Positions 1 through 9,768 of a stretch of 64,000 nt of DNA are shown here, piece after piece. Position 1 is the first letter of the stretch. Every line of letters begins with the position of its first letter. The notes below the pieces were generated by a model. The model was not told the DNA's origin. It made no database searches and saw only the letters and a program-made list of their open reading frames with translations. Origin of the DNA: Rhodobacter sp. (lineage in GTDB: Bacteria > Pseudomonadota > Alphaproteobacteria > Rhodobacterales > Rhodobacteraceae); assembly GCA_027490955.1 (NCBI GenBank), contig JAIXXB010000015.1, positions 62,001 to 126,000 of the forward strand, in the 5' to 3' direction. A program made the translations under genes and the position numbers.

Positions 1-2
1 CC

Positions 3-2798
3 GTGCGCGCGCAGGCGCAGGGGCCGTCTTGGGCGCGCGCCGATTGGCCGCCGCAGCCTATGGGCGAGGAGATGGGCGCGCTGACGGGCGAATGGCCAGC
101 CACGCCTGATGCCAAAGGCGCAGGCAAAAAGATTGCCGAAAAGGCCGCTGAAAAGGGCGTGACCCTGACGGACGAGCAGGTGCAGCGCGCCGTGCTGGAT
201 TCCATCCGCGCCATTATGATCATCCGCGCCTACCGCATTCGCGGCCATTTGGCCGCTGATCTAGACCCGCTGGGCATGGCGCCAAAGGCGCCGCAGCCCG
301 AACTTGACCCCGCCTCATACGGCTTTACCGAAGCCGACATGGATCGCCCGATTTTCATCGACAATGTTCTGGGCCTCACCCATGCCTCGATGCGCCAGAT
401 CATCGACATCGTCCGCCGCACCTATTGCGGCACTTTCGCGCTGCAATACATGCACATCTCCGATGCCGCGCAGGCCGCTTGGCTGAAGGAACGTATCGAA
501 GGCTATGGCAAGGAAATCGCTTTCACCCGCGAAGGCCGCCGCGCCATTTTGAACAAATTGGTCGAGGCGGAGGGCTATGAAAAATTCCTGCACGTCAAAT
601 ATACAGGCACCAAACGTTTCGGCCTTGATGGGGGCGAGGCGCTGATCCCCGCGATGGAGGCCATCATCAAACGCGGCGGCGCGATGGGGGTTAAGGAAAT
701 CGTCATTGGCATGCCGCATCGGGGCCGCCTGAACGTGCTGGCCAATGTGATGCAAAAACCCTACCGCGCGATCTTTAACGAATTTCAGGGCGGCAGTTAC
801 AAGCCCGAGGATATCGACGGATCGGGCGATGTGAAATATCACCTTGGCGCATCATCCGACCGCAGCTTTGACGGGAATGAAGTGCACCTATCGCTGACTG
901 CGAACCCCTCACATCTCGAGGCGGTGAACCCCGTGGTCATCGGCAAAGTGCGCGCCAAACAAGACCAGCTTGGCGATACCGCCCGCAGCCAAGTGCTGCC
1001 CGTGCTGCTGCATGGCGATGCCGCCTTTGCGGGCCAAGGCGTTGTGGCCGAATGTTTTGGCCTGTCGGGCCTGAAAGGCCACCGCACAGGCGGCACGATC
1101 CATATCATCGTGAACAACCAAATCGGCTTTACCACTGCGCCGTCCTTCTCGCGCAGCTCGCCCTATCCCACCGACATCGCCCTGATGGTCGAAGCGCCGA
1201 TTTTCCACGTGAACGGCGATGACCCAGAGGCCGTGGTGCATGCCGCCAAAGTGGCCACCGAATATCGCCAAACCTTCCACAAAGACGTGGTGCTGGACAT
1301 CTTCTGCTATCGCCGCTTTGGCCATAACGAAGGCGACGAGCCGATGTTCACCAACCCCGCCATGTACACCACCATCCGCAAGCAGAAAACCACGCTGCAA
1401 CTCTATACCGAACGCCTTGTGAAAGACGGCCTTATCCCCGAAGGCGAGATCGAGGATATGAAAGCCGCCTTCCAAGCCAAGTTGAACGCCGAGTTTGAGG
1501 CAGGCAAAGACTACAAACCCAACAAGGCCGACTGGCTGGATGGGCGCTGGAAATCGCTGACCACCAAAGATTTGGACAATTACCAGCGCGGCGAAACATG
1601 GATCAAGTCTGAGACCTTGGCCGAGGTGGGGGCTGCCCTCACCCGCGTGCCCGAAGGGTTCGATCTGCACAAAACTGTCGCCCGCCAGCTGGACGCGAAA
1701 AAGGAAATGTTCGCCAGCGGAAAGGGCTTTGATTGGGCCACAGCCGAGGCGCTGGCCTTTGGCAGCCTCGCCGTCGAAGGTTTCCCCGTGCGCCTGTCTG
1801 GCCAAGACTGCACCCGCGGCACCTTTTCGCAGCGCCATTCGGGCTGGGTCAACCAGACCACCGAAGAACGCCACTATCCGCTCAACCACATCCGCGCGGG
1901 CCAAGCGCGGTATGAGGTGATCGATTCCATGCTGTCAGAATATGCGGTGCTGGGCTTTGAATACGGCTATTCGCTGTCCGAACCCAATGCACTGACGATA
2001 TGGGAGGCGCAGTTTGGCGATTTTGCCAATGGCGCGCAGATCATGTTCGACCAATTCGTCAATTCGGGCGAGAGTAAGTGGCTGCGCATGTCGGGCCTTG
2101 TCTGCCTTTTGCCCCATGGCTATGAAGGCCAAGGCCCCGAACATTCCTCTGCCCGTCTGGAACGCTTTTTGCAAATGTCCGCCCATGACAACTGGATCGT
2201 GGCCAATGTCACCACGCCTGCCAATTACTTCCACATCCTGCGCCGCCAATTGCACCGCGATTTCCGCAAACCGCTGATTTTGATGACGCCGAAATCCCTG
2301 CTGCGCCACCCAATGTGCATCTCGAACGCCGCCGATTTCACCGATGGCAGCACCTTCCACCGCCTGCTGTGGGATGATGCCGAAAAGGGCAACTCCTCGC
2401 TGAAACTGAAAGCCGATGATAAAATCAAACGCGTCGTCATGTGCAGCGGCAAGGTCTATTACGACCTTCTTGCCGAACGTGATGCCAAAGGTCTGGACGA
2501 TGTCTATATCTTGCGCGTCGAACAGCTATACCCCGTGCCGACCGAACCGCTGAAAGTGGAACTTGCCCGCTTTAAAGGGGCCGAGTTTATCTGGTGCCAA
2601 GAAGAGCCCAAGAATATGGGCGCATGGTTCCATATGGAACCTGAAATCGAGCAGATTCTGCTGGCTGTCGGGGCCAAAAACACCCGCGCACGCTATGCAG
2701 GCCGCGTCGCCTCGGCCTCGCCCGCCACGGGCCTTGCCTCTCGGCACAAAGCCGAACAAACCGCCCTTGTCGAAGCCGCCCTTGGCCTGTCGAAATAA
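3..2798 (+). CDS. sucA: 2-oxoglutarate dehydrogenase E1 component (5' end cut by window edge)
   Basis: Thiamine-diphosphate dependent decarboxylase (E1) of the 2-oxoglutarate dehydrogenase complex in the TCA cycle. The frame is open to the left edge and roughly 50 residues of the usual ~985 seem to be missing, so position 3 is not a true start. Visible signatures are [14 protein letters not shown] near residue 336, [19 protein letters not shown], and, in the C-terminal transketolase-like part, [16 protein letters not shown] near residue 705. The gene is followed after 20 nt by sucB with a strong AAGGAG site, and lpd (E3) lies further down on the same strand, so the three enzyme subunits are probably one transcript. 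Confidence 0.97.
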   Translation: MRAQAQGPSWARADWPPQPMGEEMGALTGEWPATPDAKGAGKKIAEKAAEKGVTLTDEQVQRAVLDSIRAIMIIRAYRIRGHLAADLDPLGMAPKAPQPELDPASYGFTEADMDRPIFIDNVLGLTHASMRQIIDIVRRTYCGTFALQYMHISDAAQAAWLKERIEGYGKEIAFTREGRRAILNKLVEAEGYEKFLHVKYTGTKRFGLDGGEALIPAMEAIIKRGGAMGVKEIVIGMPHRGRLNVLANVMQKPYRAIFNEFQGGSYKPEDIDGSGDVKYHLGASSDRSFDGNEVHLSLTANPSHLEAVNPVVIGKVRAKQDQLGDTARSQVLPVLLHGDAAFAGQGVVAECFGLSGLKGHRTGGTIHIIVNNQIGFTTAPSFSRSSPYPTDIALMVEAPIFHVNGDDPEAVVHAAKVATEYRQTFHKDVVLDIFCYRRFGHNEGDEPMFTNPAMYTTIRKQKTTLQLYTERLVKDGLIPEGEIEDMKAAFQAKLNAEFEAGKDYKPNKADWLDGRWKSLTTKDLDNYQRGETWIKSETLAEVGAALTRVPEGFDLHKTVARQLDAKKEMFASGKGFDWATAEALAFGSLAVEGFPVRLSGQDCTRGTFSQRHSGWVNQTTEERHYPLNHIRAGQARYEVIDSMLSEYAVLGFEYGYSLSEPNALTIWEAQFGDFANGAQIMFDQFVNSGESKWLRMSGLVCLLPHGYEGQGPEHSSARLERFLQMSAHDNWIVANVTTPANYFHILRRQLHRDFRKPLILMTPKSLLRHPMCISNAADFTDGSTFHRLLWDDAEKGNSSLKLKADDKIKRVVMCSGKVYYDLLAERDAKGLDDVYILRVEQLYPVPTEPLKVELARFKGAEFIWCQEEPKNMGAWFHMEPEIEQILLAVGAKNTRARYAGRVASASPATGLASRHKAEQTALVEAALGLSK

Positions 2799-2818
2799 CG
2801 CCTAAAAGGAGAGATGAA

Positions 2819-4036
2819 ATGACCGATGTAATGGTTCCCGCCTTGGGCGAATCCGTATCCGAAGCCACTGTATCCACATGGTTCAAAAAGGTGGGCGATA
2901 GCGTCAAACAAGACGAGATGCTGTGCGAATTGGAAACCGACAAAGTCTCGGTCGAGGTGCCCAGCCCCGCCAGCGGCATTTTGGCCGAAATCATCGCGCC
3001 CGAAGGCACGACTGTGGCCGCCAATGCCCGCCTTGCCGTGGTAACAGCAGGCGCGGTTGGCGCAGCCCCCGCCCCCGCAGCGGCCCCCGCCGCCGCCCCT
3101 GCCCCTGCCCCCGCGGCAGCCGCCCCCGCGGCAAAAGACATCGAAAATGCCCCTGCCGCGAAAAAGGCCATGGCCGAGGCGGGCCTGACCCCCGCTCAAG
3201 TCACTGGCACAGGCCGCGATGGGCGCGTGATGAAAGAAGATGTCGCTGCCGCCGCAGCCGCAGCCGCCACCACAGCCCCTGCCGCCGCCCCAGCCCCTGT
3301 CTCTATCCCGCGCGGCCCCGTCGCAGCAGGTGACGCCGCCCGCGAAGAACGCGTTAAAATGACACGGCTTCGGGCCACCATCGCGCGCCGCCTGAAAGAT
3401 GCGCAAAACACCGCCGCCATGCTGACCACCTATAACGAGGTGGACATGTCCGCCATCATGGCCTTGCGCAACGAATACAAAGACATATTTGAAAAGAAAC
3501 ACGGCGTGAAACTGGGCTTTATGTCTTTCTTCGTAAAGGCCTGCACCCATGCCCTCAAAGAAATCCCCGAGGTGAACGCCGAAATCGACGGCCAAGATGT
3601 CGTCTATAAAAACTACGTCCATATGGGCGTAGCCGTTGGCACCCCATCGGGCCTTGTCGTGCCTGTTGTGCGCGATGCCGACCAAATGGGCTTTGCCGCC
3701 ATTGAAAAGAAAATCGCCGAACTGGGCATCCGCGCCCGCGATGGCAAACTGTCCATGGCCGAAATGCAGGGCGGTTCCTTCACCATCTCCAACGGCGGGG
3801 TCTACGGCAGCCTCATGTCCTCGCCCATCCTGAACCCGCCACAATCGGGCATTCTGGGCATGCACAAAATCCAAGACCGCCCCGTCGTGGTCGCAGGCCA
3901 AATCGTGATCCGCCCGATGATGTATCTGGCCCTGTCCTACGATCACCGCATTGTCGACGGCAAAGGCGCCGTCACCTTCCTTGTGCGCGTGAAAGAGGCG
4001 CTGGAAGACCCACGGCGTTTGTTGATGGATTTGTGA
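2819..4036 (+). CDS. sucB: Dihydrolipoamide succinyltransferase, E2 of 2-oxoglutarate dehydrogenase
   Basis: E2 core of the 2-oxoglutarate dehydrogenase complex, which transfers the succinyl group to CoA. The 405-residue protein has one N-terminal lipoyl domain with the lipoyl-lysine motif ETDKVSVEV (Lys42), an Ala/Pro-rich linker (about 78-105), an E3-binding domain (about 107-145, [13 protein letters not shown]), a second Ala/Pro linker and the acyltransferase domain. The catalytic motif SYDHRIVDG places His376 and Asp380 as active-site residues. The [17 protein letters not shown] start is typical of SucB rather than pyruvate dehydrogenase E2. An AAAAGGAGAG ribosome site precedes the ATG. 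Length and linkers are normal for alphaproteobacteria. Confidence 0.97.
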   Translation: MTDVMVPALGESVSEATVSTWFKKVGDSVKQDEMLCELETDKVSVEVPSPASGILAEIIAPEGTTVAANARLAVVTAGAVGAAPAPAAAPAAAPAPAPAAAAPAAKDIENAPAAKKAMAEAGLTPAQVTGTGRDGRVMKEDVAAAAAAAATTAPAAAPAPVSIPRGPVAAGDAAREERVKMTRLRATIARRLKDAQNTAAMLTTYNEVDMSAIMALRNEYKDIFEKKHGVKLGFMSFFVKACTHALKEIPEVNAEIDGQDVVYKNYVHMGVAVGTPSGLVVPVVRDADQMGFAAIEKKIAELGIRARDGKLSMAEMQGGSFTISNGGVYGSLMSSPILNPPQSGILGMHKIQDRPVVVAGQIVIRPMMYLALSYDHRIVDGKGAVTFLVRVKEALEDPRRLLMDL

Positions 4037-4037
4037 A

Positions 4038-4424
4038 ATGAATAACAGTCTCTTCTCAAGGCCATTCTTGGTTTGGGCAATAATCATTTTCTTGGTTTAC
4101 GGAATACTAGCAACCTGTCTAAACTTCTATTCATCTTGGACAGGTGGAATAAGCTATAGCGCCTTTCAAATCGTATTCGGACTGTTGTCTGTTGCAGCCA
4201 ATTTTTGGCTTTTGTACCAAGTTTGGTTCAAGCGCCCAAGCCAAGTTTTTGTGGCGTACGTCAACGCCGCAATTTTACTCCTTCTCTATGGACTGATGGC
4301 CATCGGTGAATTGGTACGAGGCGACACTGAAAACTTCTTCGCGGCCCTATTTCTCGGAGGTTTTTCCGTCGGTATTTGGGTAGCTATCGGTCTGTATCTT
4401 CGGCGCATTAAGGCGACCAAATGA
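4038..4424 (+). CDS. Small integral membrane protein of unknown function, AT-richer than neighbours
   Basis: A 128-residue hydrophobic protein with about four predicted membrane segments (roughly residues 10-30, 40-62, 72-92, 100-122) and a basic C-terminal tail (RRIKATK). No family was recognised. The ATG lies two bases after the sucB stop, and its own stop overlaps the ATG of the next gene, so it is translationally embedded in the suc operon. Base and codon use differ from the neighbours: many A/T-ending codons (ATT, TTT, TTG, AAT, CAA) in a window where G/C-ending codons dominate. This suggests a recently acquired gene. It could be a small permease-like or regulatory membrane protein, but nothing in the sequence decides this. 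Confidence 0.7.
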   Translation: MNNSLFSRPFLVWAIIIFLVYGILATCLNFYSSWTGGISYSAFQIVFGLLSVAANFWLLYQVWFKRPSQVFVAYVNAAILLLLYGLMAIGELVRGDTENFFAALFLGGFSVGIWVAIGLYLRRIKATK

Positions 4425-4816
4425 CCCCCGAACTCCTCGCCCTCACCCTCGCCGCCCTGTTGCAAACCGTGCAGCTTGTCCTCTACGCCACTCCCGCCAA
4501 TCTGGAGGTTGGGGTGCGCTATACCTCCTCCTCGCGCGACGCGCCCTTGCCCACCCCCCTGTCCCAAACCACCGCCCGCCTGCAGCGCGCGATGAACAAC
4601 CATTTCGAGGGGCTGATCCTTTTCACCATCGCCGTTCTCGTCGTCACCCTCGCAAACCAATCCACCCCCACCACCCAATTCGCCGCCTACACCTACCTTG
4701 CCGCCCGCATCCTCTACATCCCCGCCTATGCCCTTGGCCTGAACCCGTGGCGCTCGGCGATCTGGGGTGTGGGCTTCTTTGCAACCCTCACCATGCTCAT
4801 CGCCGCCCTGATCTAA
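4421..4816 (+). CDS. MAPEG family membrane protein
   Basis: 131-residue protein with about four membrane helices that fits the MAPEG family (membrane-associated proteins in eicosanoid and glutathione metabolism). The family-like feature is an amphipathic stretch after the first helix, with R.QRAMNNHFEGLILF near residues 60-75, followed by hydrophobic helices. Bacterial members are small trimeric membrane proteins, some with glutathione-related activity, but the substrate here cannot be read from sequence. The start overlaps the end of the preceding gene by 4 nt (ATGA). Its place between sucB and lpd is one I recall from other Rhodobacterales. Confidence 0.8.
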   Translation: MTPELLALTLAALLQTVQLVLYATPANLEVGVRYTSSSRDAPLPTPLSQTTARLQRAMNNHFEGLILFTIAVLVVTLANQSTPTTQFAAYTYLAARILYIPAYALGLNPWRSAIWGVGFFATLTMLIAALI

Positions 4817-4863
4817 TTCTTCTTTTTCCAAATATCCCGGGGGTCTGGGGGCTGGCCCCCAGA
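4817..4863. repeat. Intergenic hairpin repeat, copy 1
   Basis: A T-rich lead (TTCTTCTTTTTCCAAATATC) is followed by a G-run and a 9-bp stem TCTGGGGGC/GCCCCCAGA at 4844-4863. The same layout recurs near 19,530 and 62,045. The copy lies between the MAPEG gene and lpd and may act as a transcript-processing or attenuating hairpin. Confidence 0.65.
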
Positions 4864-4877
4864 TGTCGGGACAGATG

Positions 4878-4912
4878 CCATACGCAAACCCGACGCAGAC
4901 CATACGCAAACC
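4878..4912. promoter_or_regulatory. 13-bp direct repeat upstream of lpd, possible regulator site
   Basis: CCATACGCAAACC occurs at 4878-4890 and again at 4900-4912, with repeat starts 22 bp apart, about two helical turns. The second copy ends 17 bp before the lpd start. Such phasing suits a dimeric DNA-binding protein, but the regulator is unknown and the repeat could be chance or a local duplication. Confidence 0.35.
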
Positions 4913-4929
4913 AGACATAAGGAAACACC

Positions 4930-6318
4930 ATGGCCCAGTTTGACACCATCATTATCGGCGCTGGCCCCGGCGGCTATGTCTGCGCCATCCGCGCCGCCCA
5001 ACTGAGCCTGAATGTTGCCATTGTCGAAGGGCGCGAAACCTTGGGCGGCACCTGCCTGAACGTGGGCTGCATCCCGTCCAAGGCGCTGTTGCACGCCACC
5101 CATTCTTTGCACGAAGTGCATGAAAACTTTGAAAAAATGGGCCTGATGGGCAGCGCGCCAAAGGTGGATTGGGCCAAGATGCAGGCCTATAAACAAGAGG
5201 TGGTCAACGGCAACACCAAGGGCATCGAGTTTCTGCTGAAAAAGAACAAAGTCACATGGTTCAAAGGCTGGGCATCAATCCCCGCTGCAGGTCAGGTCAA
5301 GGTTGGGGATGAAACCCACAGCGCCAAACAGATCGTCATCGCCACAGGCTCTGCCCCCGCCTCCCTGCAAGGCGTTGATATTGATGAGAAAACCATTGTC
5401 ACCTCTACTGGCGCACTGACGCTGGCCGCCATCCCCAAATCCCTGATCGTCATCGGCGCGGGTGTGATCGGCCTTGAAATGGGCAGCGTTTACGCCCGCC
5501 TTGGGGCCGAGGTCACTGTGATCGAATATCTTGACACAATCACCCCCGGCATGGATGCCGAGGTGGCCAAGTCATTCCAGAAAATTCTGACAAAACAGGG
5601 GATTAAGTTCATCCTTGGGGCTGCAGTGCAATCGGCCAAACCCAGCAAAGACGGCGCAACAGTCACCTATACGTTGCGCAAAGATGCAGCGCAGACCACC
5701 CTAACCGCCGATGCCGTCCTGCTCGCCACGGGCCGCATCCCCTATACTGCGGGCCTTGGCCTAGAGGCATTGGGCGTCGAGATGCTACCGCGGGGGCAGA
5801 TCAAAACCGACGATCATTTCCGCACCAATATCAATGGGTTATATGCCATTGGCGATGCGATCACTGGCCCCATGCTGGCCCATAAGGCCGAAGATGAAGG
5901 CATGGCACTTGCCGAGATTCTGGCAGGCAAGGCAGGCCATGTGAATTACGGCGTGATCCCTGGCGTGGTCTATACCACCCCCGAAGTGGCCTCTGTTGGG
6001 GCCACGGAAGAACAGCTTAAAGAGCAGGGCCGCGCCTATAAGGTGGGCAAGTTTCCCTTCATGGGCAACGCCCGCGCCAAGGCAATTTTTCAGGCCGAAG
6101 GCTTCGTCAAAATCCTTGCCGATGCCGCAACCGACCGCATCCTTGGCGCGCATATCATCGGGCCCATGGCGGGGGATTTGATCCACGAGGTTTGCGTGGC
6201 GATGGAGTTTGGCGCATCGGCCCAAGACTTGGCGCTGACCTGCCACGCCCACCCCACCTATTCCGAAGCCGTGCGCGAGGCGGCTTTGGCCTGCGGCGAT
6301 GGGGCTATTCACGCATAA
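4930..6318 (+). CDS. lpd: Dihydrolipoyl dehydrogenase (E3)
   Basis: FAD-dependent disulfide oxidoreductase that reoxidises the lipoyl groups of the 2-oxoglutarate dehydrogenase complex and reduces NAD+. 462 residues. The FAD-binding motif GAGPGG is at residues 10-15, the redox-active disulfide is [13 protein letters not shown] (Cys42/Cys47), a second dinucleotide motif ([10 protein letters not shown]) is near residue 177, and the C-terminal dimer domain carries the catalytic HPTYSE pair (His441, Glu446). An ATAAGGAAACACC ribosome site precedes the ATG. It lies 113 nt after the MAPEG gene; the gap holds a hairpin repeat and a 13-bp direct repeat, so it may be partly separately controlled. Confidence 0.96.
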   Translation: MAQFDTIIIGAGPGGYVCAIRAAQLSLNVAIVEGRETLGGTCLNVGCIPSKALLHATHSLHEVHENFEKMGLMGSAPKVDWAKMQAYKQEVVNGNTKGIEFLLKKNKVTWFKGWASIPAAGQVKVGDETHSAKQIVIATGSAPASLQGVDIDEKTIVTSTGALTLAAIPKSLIVIGAGVIGLEMGSVYARLGAEVTVIEYLDTITPGMDAEVAKSFQKILTKQGIKFILGAAVQSAKPSKDGATVTYTLRKDAAQTTLTADAVLLATGRIPYTAGLGLEALGVEMLPRGQIKTDDHFRTNINGLYAIGDAITGPMLAHKAEDEGMALAEILAGKAGHVNYGVIPGVVYTTPEVASVGATEEQLKEQGRAYKVGKFPFMGNARAKAIFQAEGFVKILADAATDRILGAHIIGPMAGDLIHEVCVAMEFGASAQDLALTCHAHPTYSEAVREAALACGDGAIHA

Positions 6319-6456
6319 CGCCTTGCATCTATTATGAAAACAGCGTGGCGGCGACCCACCAGCGCCGCCGCTATTGCCACTTGCGCCGCCCATGCCATCT
6401 TGCGCCCATCTTGCCCATGCCGCCCACGCCGCCTTGCGCCCGCCTAGCCCGCCCGC

Positions 6457-7146
6457 CTAGCCCGCCAGCCCTGCCGTACCAATGCCAACGACCAAAGAGG
6501 CGGTCAAAACCCCATCCAAAACCTCTACCGCGCAGACAGCACCATCGCCTGCCCGCCGCGCGATTCGGTCGCTGTCCAGCGGCACATCGGCATTGCCGCG
6601 CGCAGCATAGATGGGGCTTGCGGCATAGACCTCGCGGCTGACATTTTCGGCAAAGAACATCTGGCTTGTGACCATCTCGCGCGTATTGAGATAGACCTTG
6701 TAATGCACATGCACCGCGCGGCCCGGATACCAGCCGGGGTAAATCGTGACAAAGCTGGCCACGCCCAAATCATCGGTCATCTGACTGCCGCGCAAAAAGC
6801 TCTGCGCCGCCGCAGCAGCCCCGCCGCCACCCTCGGCAAAGGCCGAATAGACGCCTGATGCATCGCAGTGCCAAACATCCACCCGCGCGCCCGTAATAGG
6901 CGCACAGGCCGCATCCACCACTTGCAACCGCATCACCAGCGGCGTTCCTGCCGACCCTTCGGTGATATCGCGGCGCATCAGGGCAGGTTCAGTGTAAAAC
7001 GGCCCTTCGGCCAATTCGGGGGCCAAAACACAAACATTCCCCGTAATCAACCCCGCTTGCGCCGCCTGTGCGCGCAGCATGGTGGGCAACAGCGCGGGGG
7101 CTGCAGCAAGGCTTAGCAAAAGGTTACGGCGCGCAAGGGTTTGCAT
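6457..7146 (-). CDS. Tat-exported intradiol ring-cleavage dioxygenase-like protein
   Basis: Member of the intradiol dioxygenase family (protocatechuate 3,4-/catechol 1,2-dioxygenase fold), which uses non-heme Fe(III) to open catechol rings. The N terminus MQTLARRNLLLSLAAAPALL has a twin-arginine motif, so the product is probably exported folded. Conserved pieces are GPFYTE, DVWHCDASGVYSAF and GWYPGRAVHVHYKVY, which supply the two Tyr and two His iron ligands expected of the family. The start at 7146 is chosen because AAAGGAGAAATC precedes this ATG; an upstream in-frame ATG at 7167 lacks a site. The substrate is unknown; exported members are poorly characterised. It lies downstream of the GntR gene on the same strand. 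Confidence 0.85.
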   Translation of the reverse strand: MQTLARRNLLLSLAAAPALLPTMLRAQAAQAGLITGNVCVLAPELAEGPFYTEPALMRRDITEGSAGTPLVMRLQVVDAACAPITGARVDVWHCDASGVYSAFAEGGGGAAAAAQSFLRGSQMTDDLGVASFVTIYPGWYPGRAVHVHYKVYLNTREMVTSQMFFAENVSREVYAASPIYAARGNADVPLDSDRIARRAGDGAVCAVEVLDGVLTASLVVGIGTAGLAG

Positions 7147-7188
7147 GATTTCTCCTTTAGGATGCATCTGACCTGCTAACGCAGATAG

Positions 7189-7220
7189 GATGATTTTCCG
7201 TCGCGCAAAATAAAATCATC
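7189..7220. promoter_or_regulatory. Inverted repeat between GntR gene and dioxygenase gene
   Basis: GATGATTTT (7189-7197) pairs with AAAATCATC (7212-7220); outer bases GCAGAT/ATCTGC extend it imperfectly. It lies about 40 bp upstream of the dioxygenase ATG. It could be an operator for the adjacent GntR regulator or a weak hairpin terminator of its transcript. Confidence 0.35.
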
Positions 7221-7235
7221 TGCGAAAGCCGCGCC

Positions 7236-7886
7236 TTACGCGATAAGATGCCGCAACCCCTGCGTGACATCGGTGCGCACGGCAAGGCGCAATCCCGGCT
7301 CATCCCCCGCGCGCAGGGCGGCCAAGATCAGGCGATGATGCTGCGGCATCTCGCGCCGCCTGACAGTCTGATACATCTCGCGCATCGTCGGCCCCAATTG
7401 CAGCCAAACTGTTTCGATCATCGCCAGCATGGCTGGGGTCTGCGCGCGCAAATACAGCGTGCGGTGAAATTCCAAATTGCTGCGCACATAGGCCACAGCA
7501 TCTTGGTTGATGGCGGCCTCTTGGTTCAGCGCATTGATGGCAGCAAGGCGGTCGATCAGTGCAAAATGCGCGCGCGGCAGCGCCCGCGAGGCCATTTCAG
7601 GTTCCAGCAGCGCCCGCACCGAGGCCAGTTCTTCGATGCGTTCGGGGGCCAGAATCGGGGTGGATACCCGCCCCGATGCCGACATGGTAAATGCCCCCTC
7701 TGCCGCCAAACGCCGCACTGCTTCGCGCGCAGGGGTCATCGAGACGCCAAACTGCTGCGCGATCCCGCGAATGGTCAGCGCTTGGCCGGGGGATAATTCG
7801 CCATGCAGCACCTGCTGGCGCAGCGCCTTGTAAACGCGCTCATGCGCGGCGGCGTTTGGGTCGGCAAGGCGGGGTTTGATGGGCAT
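7236..7886 (-). CDS. GntR family transcriptional regulator (FCD subfamily)
   Basis: 216-residue regulator with an N-terminal winged helix-turn-helix (about 10-75; ISMTP-like segment VSMTPAREAVRRLAAEGAF) and an all-helical FCD ligand domain (about 85-210) with the family layout ELASVRALLEPEMA ... NLEFHRTLY ... HHRLILAAL. FCD regulators usually bind a small carboxylate, often through a metal held by Asp/His residues. The ATG at 7886 follows AAAGG at good spacing; an in-frame GTG at 7901 is less likely. The dioxygenase gene downstream on the same strand suggests control of aromatic or related catabolism, but this is inference from position only. Confidence 0.88.
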   Translation of the reverse strand: MPIKPRLADPNAAAHERVYKALRQQVLHGELSPGQALTIRGIAQQFGVSMTPAREAVRRLAAEGAFTMSASGRVSTPILAPERIEELASVRALLEPEMASRALPRAHFALIDRLAAINALNQEAAINQDAVAYVRSNLEFHRTLYLRAQTPAMLAMIETVWLQLGPTMREMYQTVRRREMPQHHRLILAALRAGDEPGLRLAVRTDVTQGLRHLIA

Positions 7887-7975
7887 AGCACAGCCTTTCA
7901 CAAGGGGCGGGCTGTGGTCAATGGGGCTGCGGCACCTTTGGCCATGGGCGGCGGCGCTTTGGCTGTTGGCGCGCG

Positions 7976-8659
7976 TCAGTCAAAGCGGACGGCCTGCAAT
8001 GCCGCGCCGTTGCGTTTCAGCCAATCGCGCTGCACCTGCCAATTGGGATAAATCTGCGACACTACGGCCCAAAAAGCCGCCGAATGGTTCATTTCGACCA
8101 GATGGGCCACCTCATGGGCGGCGACATAGTCCAGCACGGCAGGGGGGGCCATAATCAGCCGCCAATTATACATCAAAGCCCCGTCAGGGCTGCACGAGCC
8201 CCAGCGCGAGCGGGTATCGCGCAGGCTGATCTGCGACACCTTGCGCCCCAATTGGGCCGCATAAAAATCCGATGCCGCCGCCAATCGGTCGCGCGCGCGC
8301 ACCTTAAGAAAGGCCGCAATGCGCGCAGGCACGCGCAACGGATCACCCGGAACCAGCACCTGCCCCGCCTCTATGCGCAAAGCGCGCCCCGCGCCTGCGG
8401 CAATGGCCAAAAGCTCCCCTTCAACCATCACCTGCCCGCCCAAGGTGATGCGGGGGCTTTGCGGCAATTTGGACAATGCGTTGCGGATCCAGCCCTCATG
8501 CGCGCGGGCAAAATCCAGCGCCTCTGCCTCGCGCGCGCGCAGCGGCAAAGACAGGGTAACGCGGCCATCGCTTTGCCCCACGCGCAGCGAAAAGCGCCGC
8601 GCCCGCGCTGTGCGGCGCAGGGTAATCTCGATCGGGGGGTCACCTATGATTTCGGCCAT
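7976..8659 (-). CDS. YgjP-like (M48-related) zinc metallopeptidase domain protein
   Basis: 227-residue protein of the YgjP/DUF45 family. The N-terminal part has IEITLRRTARARRFSLRV, a typical start of the family. The C-terminal part has SRWGSCS followed by the zinc motif HEVAHLVEMNHSAAFW, an HExxH with a third His. Relatives are predicted cytoplasmic metallopeptidases without a settled substrate. The start at 8659 (MAEIIGDPP) is chosen by comparison with the family N terminus; the frame stays open upstream to 8731. Confidence 0.85.
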   Translation of the reverse strand: MAEIIGDPPIEITLRRTARARRFSLRVGQSDGRVTLSLPLRAREAEALDFARAHEGWIRNALSKLPQSPRITLGGQVMVEGELLAIAAGAGRALRIEAGQVLVPGDPLRVPARIAAFLKVRARDRLAAASDFYAAQLGRKVSQISLRDTRSRWGSCSPDGALMYNWRLIMAPPAVLDYVAAHEVAHLVEMNHSAAFWAVVSQIYPNWQVQRDWLKRNGAALQAVRFD

Positions 8660-8880
8660 TGGATTGCCAAGATACCACTGCAAACGCCACCTGCAAGCCA
8701 TGTTGCGCCCCGCCCAAACCGACCTGCACAAGCGCGCCGCTGCAATTCGCTGCCACTTGCCAAAATTTGGCGCGAAAACCCTTTGACAGCAGCCCCGCGC
8801 TATGGCAAGCGGCGCTATTGTCGTGCTGGGCTTGTGTGAATTGGGCCTTGCTGATCTGACCTAAGTCAAAGGAATACACC

Positions 8881-9216
8881 ATGCCATTGGCAGAATGGGG
8901 AACAAAGCGGGTTTGCCCCACCACGGGAAAACGCTTTTACGATTTGAACAAAAACCCAATCGTCAGCCCCTATACGGGCGAGATTGTGGATATCGAAAGC
9001 GCGCGGCGCAAAATGGCCGCTTCGGTGATTGCGCGGGTTCAGCCCGAAAAAGACGAAGATATCAGCCTTGTTGATGATCTGGAAGGCGATGATCTGCTGG
9101 TCGAAGGCGTGGCAGATGATGCCGAGCTGGACGATGAGCTGCTGGAAGAAGACGCCGACGACACCGTTTCGCTGGACGATCTGGCTGATGTCGCGGGTGA
9201 CGAGGAAGAGCTGTAA
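8881..9216 (+). CDS. FYDLN acid domain protein (TIGR02300 family)
   Basis: 111-residue protein with the conserved N terminus WGTKRVCPTTGKRFYDLNK, which names the family, followed by a very acidic tail (about residues 60-111, rich in Asp and Glu and ending DEEEL). The family is found widely in alphaproteobacteria and its function is not known. The two halves suggest a small metal-site-like N-terminal domain (one CP motif) with a flexible acidic tail. The start has a CAAAGGAATACACC ribosome site. It lies 105 nt upstream of tRNA-Ala on the same strand. Confidence 0.92.
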   Translation: MPLAEWGTKRVCPTTGKRFYDLNKNPIVSPYTGEIVDIESARRKMAASVIARVQPEKDEDISLVDDLEGDDLLVEGVADDAELDDELLEEDADDTVSLDDLADVAGDEEEL

Positions 9217-9319
9217 TTTTTGCAAAAACTGGGGGGGCGCAGGTGCATTTTACCCTTGCACCCCACCGCGCCCTACCCTAAACAACGCCCACGCAGCCGC
9301 GCCCAACGGCTGATGGAAT

Positions 9320-9395
<76 letters not shown>

Positions 9396-9419
9396 AAAAC
9401 TTGATATTTCAAGACCTTG

Positions 9420-9440
9420 GCCGCCTTCGGGCGGCTTTGT
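9420..9440 (+). terminator. Hairpin terminator after tRNA-Ala
   Basis: GCCGCC-TTCG-GGCGGC (9420-9435) with a stable UUCG tetraloop, followed by TTTGTTG. It begins 25 nt after the tRNA CCA. Confidence 0.7.
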
Positions 9441-9654
9441 TGTGTCTAACGGAAAGTTATTGCAGCAAATCAAGTATGTCCGTGGTTCAAGCGCTGACGC
9501 GTGGACAGCAGGCGGCTGGGCGTATGTGTGTCTATCGGGTGAAGCTATACTGAAATTTGCGACTTGATAGCGCCGGCGGGTGTTAGGCATTTATTGCGAC
9601 TTCGGTGATTGTGTTGATGGAAGCACAGAACGGATATGTTTCCAAAGTTGGGAA

Positions 9655-9684
9655 GCAAAAAGCCCCCCGCAGTTGCAGGGGGCT
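9655..9684 (-). terminator. Rho-independent terminator of the small secreted-protein gene
   Basis: AGCCCCC (9661-9667) and GGGGGCT (9678-9684) form a 7-bp stem. On the minus strand it is followed by TTTTTGC. It lies 85 nt after the stop of the minus-strand gene. Confidence 0.8.
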
Positions 9685-9768
9685 ATCTGGTTCAGGGGCC
9701 CAAAATGAAATCAGTTTAGCGGCAAGTTAGATATCGCAGAATGTGGGTCCGCACCGTTCTTGGTTCAT

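Noticed and set aside
2693-4087. 464-codon minus-strand frame opposite sucB
   Set aside because: It mirrors the Ala/Pro linkers of SucB (Gly/Cys-rich nonsense) and has no ribosome site or family pattern.
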